Shown: piece after piece, positions 1 to 6,295 of the stretch
Layout of the letters: every line of letters begins with the position of its first letter
Numbering within the stretch: position 1 is the first letter of the stretch
Assembly (NCBI GenBank): GCA_948888345.1
Contig: CAQTPN010000034.1
Coordinates: 1-9,145 of the forward strand
Reading direction: 5' to 3'
From: an uncultured bacterium
GTDB lineage: Bacteria > Cyanobacteriota > Vampirovibrionia > Gastranaerophilales > Gastranaerophilaceae
DNA length: 9,145 nucleotides
The notes under the pieces: model-generated
What the model was told of the DNA's origin: nothing
Databases searched by the model: none
What the model saw: only the letters and a program-made list of their open reading frames with translations
Program-made: the position numbers and the translations under genes

Positions 1-583
1 ATGTTCTTAAAGATTTAAGAGCGTTTAATGTTGCATTAGCAGCATTTAGAGGAGATTTTGAACCTAAAGATTTAGATAAAATATTCTCAATTCCTGATAA
101 TTCAAGCACTGCACGAACTGCGCCGCCCGCAATTACACCAGTACCTTGAGAAGCAGGTTTTAAAACAACATTACCTGCGCCTGACCTGCCTGTAATCATA
201 TGCGGAATTGTAGTTTTGAAAATAGGAACTGTGATAAGGTTTTTTCTGCCGTCTGCAACAGCTTTTTGAATAGCAACAATAACTTCAGCTGCCTTTGCAA
301 CGCCCATTCCAACCTGTCCTTTTTTATTTCCCACAATAACAATTGCACGGAATGACAATTTTTTACCGCCTTTAACAACTTTTGTTACACGACGGATTTG
401 AACAACCTGTTCTTTCCATTCTGATTCAACAGGTTCAACCGTTTCAATTTTTCTTCTTCTCTGTCCTTTTCTTTGAGGTTTTAATTGCTGAACTTCAACA
501 TTTTCCTCAACTGTTTCTGTTGTTTCTTCAACAACTTCTGCTTTTTCTGCTTCAACGGCTTGAATTTCTTTTTCTTCGCTCAC
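1..583 (-). CDS. rpsE: 30S ribosomal protein S5 (3' end cut by window edge)
   Basis: S5 is a small-subunit protein at the decoding side of the ribosome and matters for translational accuracy. The minus-strand translation contains [36 protein letters not shown], a glycine-rich [25 protein letters not shown] and the C-terminal [12 protein letters not shown]. These cover the S5 double-stranded RNA-binding domain and the second S5 domain. About 194 codons are visible and only the last residues should be missing. The start is taken as GTG at 583: GAAAGG lies 10 nt upstream and the frame has no ATG before its upstream stop; another GTG at 601 has a poorer ribosome site. Before the conserved core lie about 50 acidic then basic residues (rich in E and V, then [11 protein letters not shown]), longer than E. 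coli S5. The gene stands 147 bp downstream of a malic enzyme gene instead of following rplR as in the usual spc operon. A weak possible promoter (TTGGTG-17-TAATAC, complement 620-648) lies in the gap. Confidence 0.95.
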   Translation of the reverse strand, partial: MSEEKEIQAVEAEKAEVVEETTETVEENVEVQQLKPQRKGQRRRKIETVEPVESEWKEQVVQIRRVTKVVKGGKKLSFRAIVIVGNKKGQVGMGVAKAAEVIVAIQKAVADGRKNLITVPIFKTTIPHMITGRSGAGNVVLKPASQGTGVIAGGAVRAVLELSGIENILSKSLGSKSPLNAANATLNALKSLRT

Positions 584-693
584 GTTTTTATTACCTTTCA
601 CTTTGTATTTTACTTTTATGTATTACCCTAAAAAATTAAAAACACCAAAACACCTTATTTTAAAGGTTATTTTTGATATTTGAGATGTTGGGC

Positions 694-720
694 AGCCGAT
701 TGGATAACGGCTTATTTTTT
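694..720 (+). terminator. Terminator-like hairpin pointing against the flanking genes
   Basis: AGCCG (694-698) pairs with CGGCT (708-712) across a 9-nt loop, followed on the plus strand by TATTTTTT. On the minus strand, the coding strand of both neighbours, the hairpin is not followed by a U-run. It therefore has terminator form only for plus-strand transcription, where no gene is visible. The stem is only 5 bp, so this is tentative. Confidence 0.35.
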
Positions 721-729
721 CTGACACCC

Positions 730-2220
730 TTATAATACATGCTGAAATATTTTTTGCAAGCCCAATGGAACTCTGTTATCCAGAGCATCCGGAATTATAT
801 AATTTTCATTCAGCTCATCATCACCTACAATTTCAGCTAAGGCAAGTGCCGCCTTGATTTTCACTTCATCATCTATTTTTTTAATCCCGTTTTCCAATAC
901 CCCCTTAAATAGCCCGGGGAAAACAAGAGAATTATTTATCTGATTATTAAAATCGCTTCTGCCGGATGCTGCAACTTTTGCACCCGCTTCAAGTGCTAAA
1001 TTTGGCAATATTTCAGGCTCAGGATTTGCAATGGCAAAAATAACGGCGTCTTTTGCCATAGATTTCACCATATCAGGGGTCAAAAGCCCGCCGGCACTTA
1101 CCCCGATAAATACATCCGCCCCCTTAATGCCGTCTTTCAGGCTACTTTTAAAATCTTCAAAATTGGTAATCTGTGCCATATTCTCTAAAGAAGAGTCATT
1201 CTCTTTTCTGCCTTTATACACGGAGCCGAATTTATCAAACATTAAAATCCCGTCCCCGCCACGCTTTTTTGGGTTAAGATATTCTCTCATCTTAATTAAA
1301 AGCTTACAAATTGCCTGTCCTGCAGCACCTGCACCGGAAAAAACAATTCTAACCTTGTCTAATTCTTTATCTGCAGTCTTAAGAGCATTTAAAAGGCCCG
1401 CCAATACTACAATAGCAGTTCCGTGCTGGTCATCATGAAAAACGGGAATATTTAATTTTTCAATCAAATTTTGTTCAACCTCAAAGCATCTTGGTGCGCT
1501 GATATCTTCAAGATTTATCCCCGAAAAAGAGTTTTCCAGCAAATATATAATTCTCTCAATTTCAGAGGGCACCTGTGTTTTAAGACAAAGAGGCATTGCA
1601 CTCACCCCGCCTAAATCCTTAAATAATACGGCTTTCCCTTCCATTACAGGAAGCCCTGCTTCAGCCCCTATATTCCCCAGACCAAGAACCGCACTGCCGT
1701 CAGAGACTATTGCAACAGGTTTTATATTGTTATTAAACATCCCTGAATGTTCAACAGCCTTTGTTTCTATCACACCGCCAAGAAGGTGTCTCAATTCAAC
1801 GGGTTCAAAATCCTCAAACTTCATATCCCCCGATAACAGGCATCCTTTGCTTCTTTTTGGAATATCAAATGCCGCATCATAAGCTCCGCCTTCAATCAAA
1901 GCTTTATCAACTCCGATAAAATTCGGCATAATATTTTCAACAATAAAATCTATTTCCCCGTTTTTAAGCTCATTTTGTTTAATAGCCAGAGGATACGCAT
2001 CCGCATTGTATGTTTCTTTTAAATATACTGCACGTTTTAGGGCTTCAAAATAATCAAAAGCAAGAACGGCAACTGAATTTGACCTGTTTGTAAGGTCAAA
2101 AACCTTATCATAATCTTCATATATGGCAGTAGAACTCTTTGCCACCCCCGGCGTATAAATAAGTGCCAGAAGCTTTTTATTCTCAACTCTCACTTTTGAT
2201 ACAATTTCAATTACCTTCAT
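730..2220 (-). CDS. Malic enzyme (oxidative decarboxylating malate dehydrogenase) with an unusual internal insert
   Basis: The product converts malate to pyruvate and CO2 with reduction of NAD or NADP in the cytoplasm. Family motifs in order: YTPGVA (near residue 24), VSDGSAVLGLGNIG (174-187), AGLPVMEGKAVLFK, GINLEDISAPRCFEVE, IPVFHDDQHGTA with metal-site acids, the Rossmann GAGAAGQA, ADVFIGVSAGG, FAIANPEPEI, and GRSDFNNQINN-FPG. In short bacterial malic enzymes YTPGVA and the VSDG motif lie roughly 35-40 residues apart. Here they are about 145 apart, so roughly 110 extra residues sit after LTNRSNSVAV, giving 496 aa instead of about 390-410. The ATG at 2220 is preferred because AGGA lies 7 nt before it; the in-frame GTG at 2226 would overlap that site. 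It follows plsY after 51 nt and is probably co-transcribed with it. Cofactor choice cannot be settled; the D in LMFDKFG would fit NAD but is weak evidence. Confidence 0.93.
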   Translation of the reverse strand: MKVIEIVSKVRVENKKLLALIYTPGVAKSSTAIYEDYDKVFDLTNRSNSVAVLAFDYFEALKRAVYLKETYNADAYPLAIKQNELKNGEIDFIVENIMPNFIGVDKALIEGGAYDAAFDIPKRSKGCLLSGDMKFEDFEPVELRHLLGGVIETKAVEHSGMFNNNIKPVAIVSDGSAVLGLGNIGAEAGLPVMEGKAVLFKDLGGVSAMPLCLKTQVPSEIERIIYLLENSFSGINLEDISAPRCFEVEQNLIEKLNIPVFHDDQHGTAIVVLAGLLNALKTADKELDKVRIVFSGAGAAGQAICKLLIKMREYLNPKKRGGDGILMFDKFGSVYKGRKENDSSLENMAQITNFEDFKSSLKDGIKGADVFIGVSAGGLLTPDMVKSMAKDAVIFAIANPEPEILPNLALEAGAKVAASGRSDFNNQINNSLVFPGLFKGVLENGIKKIDDEVKIKAALALAEIVGDDELNENYIIPDALDNRVPLGLQKIFQHVL

Positions 2221-2271
2221 ATTCACTTCCTGAAAATCTGCACCATATCTGATATTTCACTAGCCAAAAAC

Positions 2272-2886
2272 TTAGCGGACTTTGTTTTCTTCCCCTTTTA
2301 TAAGGCGTTTAATGTTTTCACGGTGAAGATAAGTCACATATATCGCAGCAATTCCGCAATAACAAACATAAGAAACGGGTGCTTTGAATAAATACATTAA
2401 AAACGGCGATAAAACAAGTGCAATAATTGAACCTACGGAAACATATTTTGTAAAATAAGTGATAATGCTCCAAACAACCGCTAAGATAAGCCCAACCTGC
2501 CAGTTTAAAGCAAGAATTGTTCCAACCCCGCTTGCAACAGATTTTCCGCCTTTTCCTCCAAGAAATACCGGCTTTGAATGCCCTATTATTACAAAAATAG
2601 CCGCAATTACAGGATAAATTCCCCATGCTCCAAACGGTACAAAGTGTTCCGCTAAAACCACAGGCAGTGCACCTTTTAGTGCATCAAGAAGCATCACGAC
2701 AAAAAACCATTTTTTGCCTAAAACTCTCTTGACATTAGTTGCCCCCGTAGAGCCCGAACCCACTTCCCTTATATCCTTACCCGTTTTAGCCTTTACAATC
2801 AAATATCCTGTCGGAATTGACCCGATTAAATAAGCTGCAAATGCCGTAACAAACAGCATTCCCCAAAATATACCATTAAATTCCAT
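2272..2886 (-). CDS. plsY: Acyl-phosphate:glycerol-3-phosphate acyltransferase PlsY
   Basis: PlsY is an inner-membrane enzyme that transfers the acyl group of acyl-phosphate to glycerol-3-phosphate. This makes lysophosphatidic acid, the first step of bacterial phospholipid synthesis. At 204 aa it has normal family length and several hydrophobic membrane segments (about residues 7-31, 60-80, 88-102, 125-145, 150-180). The three conserved loops are present: GSIPTGYLI (22-30) with GSGSTGATNVKRVLGKK (43-59), the acyl-phosphate loop GHSKP-FLGGKGGKSVASGVG (102-122), and the C-terminal HRENIKRLIKGEE. The ATG at 2886 immediately follows the der stop codon (TAG then ATG), and GAAGGA inside the der end serves as ribosome site with 7 nt spacing. 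Translational coupling to der is likely. The malic enzyme gene follows on the same strand. Confidence 0.96.
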   Translation of the reverse strand: MEFNGIFWGMLFVTAFAAYLIGSIPTGYLIVKAKTGKDIREVGSGSTGATNVKRVLGKKWFFVVMLLDALKGALPVVLAEHFVPFGAWGIYPVIAAIFVIIGHSKPVFLGGKGGKSVASGVGTILALNWQVGLILAVVWSIITYFTKYVSVGSIIALVLSPFLMYLFKAPVSYVCYCGIAAIYVTYLHRENIKRLIKGEENKVR

Positions 2887-4212
2887 CTATTTATCCTTCT
2901 CTTTTCTCTCCCTAAATGACAGTCTGACAGGTGTTCCAAAGAACCCGAACGCATCACGGAGTTTTTTCAATAAATATCTTTTATAAGAATCTTTTATCAA
3001 ATCTTTATTATTAATAAACAGCACAAAAGTAGGCGGTTTAGCCTTTACCTGTGTTGAATAATAGATTTTTGCAAACTTTCCTTTGATGGAATTCGGCGGA
3101 TTAAGTGCCACCGCTTCATTTACCACCTTATTTAAAAGTCCAGTCTGAACCCTTTTGGCGCGTTCTCCTGCAACATCCGATGCTGTCTCAAAGATTTGAT
3201 TCAATCTCTGGCCTGTTTTTGCACTTATAAAAATTTTCTTTGCATAGTTTAAAAACGGTGCTTCTTCTTCAATTTGTTTTTCCAGTTTATGAGTCTGAAC
3301 ATTTTTAATCAAATCCCATTTATTAAACGCCACTATAAGCCCGCAGCCGGCCTCTTCAATCGTCTGAGCTATTTTTTTATCCTGGTCGGTAAGCCCTTCA
3401 GTTGCATCTATAACCAAAAGTGCAACATCCGCCTCCCGAATTGCCCTGATGGCACGGTCTACAGCAAATGCCTCCACCCCGTAATCCACCTTTGATTTTT
3501 TCCTGATGCCTGCGGTATCTACAAGAATAAATTCCTTATCTTTGTAAATAACCTCTGAATTAATAGTATCGCGGGTTGTGCCGGATACGGGAGAAACTAT
3601 CGCCCTGTTTTCATTCAATAAATTATTTAATATAGAGCTTTTTCCGGCGTTTGGTTTACCTACAATAGCTATTTTTACAGCACTTTCATCCTCTTCAATA
3701 TCGGATTTTTTCTCAATATCTTTTGTGATTAAATCAAGTAAATCACCTACCCCGCCTGAACCATGAAGTGCTGAAAGCCCCATAGGCTCACCTATCCCGA
3801 GCGCATAAAAATCAGATATATTGCCTATTTCTGCCATTGAATCCATTTTATTCGCAACAAGAACAACCTCTTTACCAGATTGCCTTAAAATATTTGCAAT
3901 ATCTGTATCATAAGGGCTTAATCCTGCCTTTGCATCTACCACAAATAAAATCGTATCTGCTTCATCCACTGCAAGTTTTGCCTGAGAAAAAATATTATTT
4001 ACAAATTCATCATCATCATTGGTTACAATTCCGCCCGTATCAATAAGAACAAATTCTCTATCCTGCCATTCGGCATCAAAATATATTCTATCGCGGGTAA
4101 CACCCGGCATATCATCAACAATAGAGCGTCTTTCGCCCAAAATTCTATTAATAAGGGTGGATTTTCCGACATTCGGCCTGCCCACAACAGCTATAAATTT
4201 ACTCTTTTTCAT
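2887..4212 (-). CDS. der: Ribosome assembly GTPase Der (EngA)
   Basis: Der is an essential double GTPase that acts in maturation of the 50S ribosomal subunit. The protein is 441 aa, the usual length. The first G domain has GRPNVGKS (11-18), VTRD (38-41), DTGG (58-61) and NKMD (121-124). The second has GKPNAGKS (185-192), GTTRD (211-215), DTAG (232-235) and NKWD (297-300). The remaining C-terminal part, ending in LRDAFGFFGTPVRLSFRERKEK, is the KH-like RNA-binding domain. The start MKKSKFIAVVG is the only sensible ATG, yet no Shine-Dalgarno precedes it. Instead TGCTAAAAT, an extended -10 element, ends 7 nt before the ATG, so the mRNA may be leaderless. It is the first gene of a der-plsY-malic enzyme unit; the glycosyltransferase gene upstream ends 29 nt away and could also read through. 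Confidence 0.97.
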   Translation of the reverse strand: MKKSKFIAVVGRPNVGKSTLINRILGERRSIVDDMPGVTRDRIYFDAEWQDREFVLIDTGGIVTNDDDEFVNNIFSQAKLAVDEADTILFVVDAKAGLSPYDTDIANILRQSGKEVVLVANKMDSMAEIGNISDFYALGIGEPMGLSALHGSGGVGDLLDLITKDIEKKSDIEEDESAVKIAIVGKPNAGKSSILNNLLNENRAIVSPVSGTTRDTINSEVIYKDKEFILVDTAGIRKKSKVDYGVEAFAVDRAIRAIREADVALLVIDATEGLTDQDKKIAQTIEEAGCGLIVAFNKWDLIKNVQTHKLEKQIEEEAPFLNYAKKIFISAKTGQRLNQIFETASDVAGERAKRVQTGLLNKVVNEAVALNPPNSIKGKFAKIYYSTQVKAKPPTFVLFINNKDLIKDSYKRYLLKKLRDAFGFFGTPVRLSFRERKEKDK

Positions 4213-4219
4213 AAAATAA

Positions 4220-4228
4220 ATTTTAGCA
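4220..4228 (-). promoter_or_regulatory. Extended -10 promoter for der, predicting a leaderless mRNA
   Basis: On the minus strand TGC (4228-4226) precedes TAAAAT (4225-4220), and seven bases (TTATTTT) separate the hexamer from the der ATG at 4212. Transcription would start at or within a base of the A of ATG. No good -35 is seen; the 17-bp position reads TTTTTA, which is common with extended -10 promoters. The absence of a Shine-Dalgarno fits. Confidence 0.55.
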
Positions 4229-4241
4229 TGGAAAAAAATAT

Positions 4242-5117
4242 TTAAAAAATTTTCTTCAACATAAAGTAGATAACTTTATGAAATAAATTCGGGTTTTTAT
4301 ACTCTTTTACAGGACGTTTCCAGTTGCCGTTTAAAATTATTCCAATATATTCTTTAGTATAGTCTTCAAATTTTATACCACGAAACCTTGCAAAATGATA
4401 TTCAATTCTTGAGTGAAAAGTTTTAAAAAAAGGCTCCACTGCCATTTCAGAAACAAGTTTACATTTTTGAAACCACGCATTGTACCAGGTAAATTCAAAC
4501 GGTGAAATTTCAATTAAATCCTTATATGATAAGCCTTTTTTGCTCATAAAATCTTCTTTTAAAGACTTTAAAACCTTAGAATTTAAAACCTGCATCCCAT
4601 GGCATGTGCGATATCTTGCATCATCAAGGCCAATTTCATCATAAATCCGCTTAATATTTTCTTTTCTATATTTTGTAAACCTTTTATAAAATTTTTCACA
4701 GGACAATTCTTTATCCTGAATTAGCACTGTATAAGGCGTTTTATCATCCGCCATAAAATCTTTTTTATAAAAATCTCTTATGAATTGAGCATCAGAATCC
4801 ACACAAAAATAATTTTCTAAAAATCCCGTTTCAAAAAATGTGAGTTTACAGATTTCTTGATTTATATACCCTGCGCCATACCCGCCAAATCCTTCTTTTA
4901 CAAGGTACTTACCGGCAAAACTTTCATCCGTTATAATTTTAACATTTGAACCTTCAAATTTTTTAAACAGTTCAAAATCCTCAGCAGGAACACTTGTATA
5001 AAATTTAACATTATCCCTATTGAATTTATTAAAAGAATTTAAAAGCCTCTCAAATCTCTTAACATCCTTATTGTAGCTTTTACAGTAAATACCAAAATTT
5101 TCGCTGTATTCTTCCAT
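4242..5117 (-). CDS. Probable glycosyltransferase, GT-A-like (DUF6492-type)
   Basis: The 291-aa soluble protein begins with FGIYCKSYNKDVKRFERLLNS (from residue 8), the kind of first beta-strand and helix seen in DUF6492/GT-A-like sugar transferases. It continues with NVKFYTSVPAEDFELF, a GYGAGYINQEICKL segment and YFCVDSDAQFI, where DSD (107-109) is in the position of a metal-binding DxD motif. Later comes CHGMQVLNSKVL and, near the end, IGIILNGNWKRP. No signal peptide or membrane anchor is evident apart from a short hydrophobic patch in the C-terminal FHKVIYFMLKKIF. If the assignment holds, it would add a sugar to a surface glycan, but no glycan genes surround it and the acceptor is unknown. 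The start at 5117 has only a weak GC-rich ribosome site (GGGCGGG) upstream. Family assignment is from motif resemblance only. Confidence 0.7.
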   Translation of the reverse strand: MEEYSENFGIYCKSYNKDVKRFERLLNSFNKFNRDNVKFYTSVPAEDFELFKKFEGSNVKIITDESFAGKYLVKEGFGGYGAGYINQEICKLTFFETGFLENYFCVDSDAQFIRDFYKKDFMADDKTPYTVLIQDKELSCEKFYKRFTKYRKENIKRIYDEIGLDDARYRTCHGMQVLNSKVLKSLKEDFMSKKGLSYKDLIEISPFEFTWYNAWFQKCKLVSEMAVEPFFKTFHSRIEYHFARFRGIKFEDYTKEYIGIILNGNWKRPVKEYKNPNLFHKVIYFMLKKIF

Positions 5118-5244
5118 CTTGCCCGCCCGATAAATATTAACAAAGTACTATTATCTGATTTTAACTCAAATTTTTAAATAATTGAATTTGTTTTACCTTC
5201 CTCATCATCACAAGTACCCTCCAATCCTGTCATTTCTCCCCTCT

Positions 5245-5327
5245 TGTCATTGCGAGCGACCAGCGGGAGCGCAGCAATCCAGAAATAACACCCTCTCTGG
5301 ATTGCTTCGTTAACACTCGCGATGACA
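5245..5327. repeat. GC-rich interrupted palindromic repeat (dispersed-repeat type)
   Basis: Outer arms TGTCATTGCGAG (5245-5256) and CTCGCGATGACA (5316-5327) pair with one G-T mismatch. Inner arms AGCAATCCAGA (5273-5283) and TCTGGATTGCT (5296-5306) pair perfectly over 11 bp. The element is much richer in GC than its surroundings and lies in the gap between the XRE regulator and the glycosyltransferase gene. Elements with GTCATTGCGAG and GCAATCC arms are known as dispersed non-coding repeats in many bacterial genomes; membership here is inferred from the motif. It has no U-run and is not an obvious terminator. Confidence 0.7.
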
Positions 5328-5342
5328 TAATCAAATTTTGGT

Positions 5343-5687
5343 CTAATAACCACCACTTCTTAAAAGATTTTCAGAAATCTCATAAAGCATTAGAAGTTTT
5401 TCAGAATTACCTTTAATTTCAGGTTTATTTATATTTTCAGATAATTTTTTATATAGCATTTCTTCTTTACATTCCTCATGGAATAAAAACAATTCATACA
5501 AATCAACATCTAAAACTTTAGCCATCTTTTCTAAGGTAGCAAATGAGGTCAAAGTTTTTCCATTCTCAATATTGCTTATAGCAGGAGTAGATAGACCCAT
5601 TAACTCTGCAAGTTTTTCTTGGCTCAAACTCCTATCACAGCGAAGCCTCTTAATATTTCGCCCAATTTTTTCTTTTACACTTAGCAT
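5343..5687 (-). CDS. XRE-family HTH transcriptional regulator
   Basis: This 114-aa protein has an N-terminal Cro/C1-type helix-turn-helix at about residues 8-62: IGRNIKRLRCDRSLSQEKLAELMGLSTPAISNIENGK, with SQEKLAELMG and TPAISNIENGK forming the two key helices. A short acidic, helical tail of about 45 residues follows (EECKEEMLYKKLSENI and SEKLLMLYEISENLLRS), probably for dimerisation. It is divergent from the small gene at 5897, and the 209-bp gap between them holds a perfect 16-bp inverted repeat, so the likely role is repression of itself and of that gene. The ATG at 5687 has no Shine-Dalgarno; TATCAT ends 7 nt before it, as for der and ribE. The overall build resembles the second regulator at 6314. 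Target and inducer are unknown. Confidence 0.9.
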   Translation of the reverse strand: MLSVKEKIGRNIKRLRCDRSLSQEKLAELMGLSTPAISNIENGKTLTSFATLEKMAKVLDVDLYELFLFHEECKEEMLYKKLSENINKPEIKGNSEKLLMLYEISENLLRSGGY

Positions 5688-5694
5688 ATTATTT

Positions 5695-5723
5695 ATGATA
5701 AATGTTTACTAGAATTAACAACA
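5695..5723 (-). promoter_or_regulatory. Possible promoter of the XRE gene, leaderless arrangement
   Basis: On the minus strand TATCAT (5700-5695) ends 7 nt before the ATG at 5687. The -35 region is poor: TGTTGT at 17-bp spacing or TTGTTA at 15. The region is very AT-rich, so chance matches are a concern. The -35 end touches the left arm of the inverted repeat at 5723-5738, which would allow autoregulation. Confidence 0.4.
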
Positions 5724-5768
5724 TAAATAATTAGTTAATAAGTTGAATTATTTTAACTAATTATTTAT
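5723..5768. promoter_or_regulatory. Perfect 16-bp inverted repeat, probable operator for the divergent XRE regulator
   Basis: ATAAATAATTAGTTAA (5723-5738) is repeated exactly in inverted form as TTAACTAATTATTTAT (5753-5768), with 14 bp between. Related half-sites lie outside it: TTTACTAGA (5705-5713) and ATTAGTAAA (5788-5796). The arms flank the -35 of the plus-strand promoter and overlap its -10, and also touch the promoter region of the XRE gene, so one bound protein could control both directions. Binding by the adjacent regulator is inference from position and symmetry. Confidence 0.7.
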
Positions 5769-5771
5769 AAT
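5743..5771 (+). promoter_or_regulatory. Sigma-70-type promoter for the small gene at 5897
   Basis: TTGAAT (5743-5748) and a consensus TATAAT (5766-5771) are separated by 17 bp. Transcription would start near 5778, giving a 5' leader of about 118 nt before the ATG. The right operator arm (5753-5768) occupies the spacer and the first bases of the -10. Confidence 0.7.
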
Positions 5772-5821
5772 AAAGATTAATACTTAAATTAGTAAATACA
5801 AAAACTTAATTCCAGACAGTT

Positions 5822-5883
5822 AGAGCATGGAAAATATATTAAATATAATCAGATTAAACAACAAAATTTCATGCTCTTTTTTT
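5822..5883 (+). terminator. Terminator-like hairpin with T7 run in the leader of the small gene
   Basis: AGAGCATG (5822-5829) pairs with CATGCTCT (5870-5877), with three more A-T pairs possible past a bulged G, and seven T residues follow (5877-5883). The loop is long, about 40 nt. The U-run lies directly before the ribosome site of the gene at 5897, so this could be a leader attenuator, or the end of a short RNA of about 105 nt made from the promoter at 5743-5771. The long loop makes termination strength uncertain. Confidence 0.5.
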
Positions 5884-5896
5884 AAAAGGAGATAAA

Positions 5897-6121
5897 ATGA
5901 CAACCCAAAAGGATTTTCAAAAAATAATAGAAAAATATGATTTCAATAAATTAAATCCTGAATGCACAGAACTATTTGATATAGCTCAAAAATACCTGTT
6001 TCGCAAAGAAAGAATAACAAAATGGTACCTAAAACTACTGTATCAAGCTGCATATAAGCTGGCTCTATTTCTTGCAATGATTAAATCAAAACCTGCTTTG
6101 AAAAATCGTGTATGGAAATAA
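5897..6121 (+). CDS. Small basic protein of unknown function (74 aa)
   Basis: I do not recognise this protein. It is lysine-rich, with an N-terminal part that looks helical and charged (KDFQKIIEKYDFNKL) and a C-terminal amphipathic or partly hydrophobic stretch (WYLKLLYQAAYKLALFLAMI) followed by basic residues. No catalytic or metal-binding motif is seen, and one cysteine is present. The case for a real gene is its expression set-up: AAGGAGA 5 nt before the ATG, a TTGAAT-17-TATAAT promoter, and a divergent XRE regulator with a perfect inverted repeat between them. Its leader contains a hairpin followed by T7, so expression may need read-through. A hairpin at 6128-6149 follows the stop codon. 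The hydrophobic C-terminal helix could touch the membrane, but a toxin or peptide role would be speculation. Confidence 0.75.
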   Translation: MTTQKDFQKIIEKYDFNKLNPECTELFDIAQKYLFRKERITKWYLKLLYQAAYKLALFLAMIKSKPALKNRVWK

Positions 6122-6149
6122 TAAAAAGGATACCTGTTTTCAGGTATCC
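6120..6149 (-). terminator. Perfect 9-bp hairpin, with a T-run only on the minus strand
   Basis: GGATACCTG (6128-6136) and CAGGTATCC (6141-6149) form a perfect stem with a TTTT loop just after the stop codon of the small gene. On the plus strand it is followed by GAATTAAGG, with no U-run. On the minus strand it is followed by TTTTTATTATTT, a normal intrinsic terminator. It may stop transcription entering the small gene from the right, while serving as a 3' stabilising hairpin for the small gene's mRNA. Confidence 0.65.
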
Positions 6150-6235
6150 GAATTAAGGTCAAAAAGGGTGAATCTTACAATAACTGCTTTTATTTTCCCG
6201 TATTTTATAAAACCCAAAAAAAATTAAATTTGCTA

Positions 6236-6295
6236 TTTTTTACATTAATATTACAATTAATTTACATTAATATTAACTGGAAATACTAATGTAAA
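6236..6295. repeat. Three copies of TTTACATTA before the second XRE gene, probable operator
   Basis: TTTACATTAATATTA occurs twice in direct orientation (6239-6253 and 6261-6275, 22 bp apart), and TAATGTAAA (6287-6295) is the inverted third copy. The first and third copies extend to TTTTTTACATTA and TAATGTAAAAAA. A possible promoter overlaps them: TTTACA (6261-6266) with TACTAAT near 6284-6290. Spacing of about two helix turns before an HTH gene suggests autoregulation. Confidence 0.55.

Noticed and set aside
382..639. A plus-strand frame opposite rpsE
   Set aside because: Its Leu/Phe/Gln-rich translation is the complement of the Glu/Lys-rich S5 N-terminus; no independent support.
1031..1438. 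A 135-codon plus-strand frame inside the malic enzyme gene
   Set aside because: Shadow of conserved malic enzyme coding sequence; no promoter or ribosome site and no recognisable domain.
5174..5356. A 60-codon minus-strand reading frame
   Set aside because: It runs through the palindromic repeat and overlaps the end of the XRE gene, has no ribosome site, and its translation is the kind produced by such repeats.
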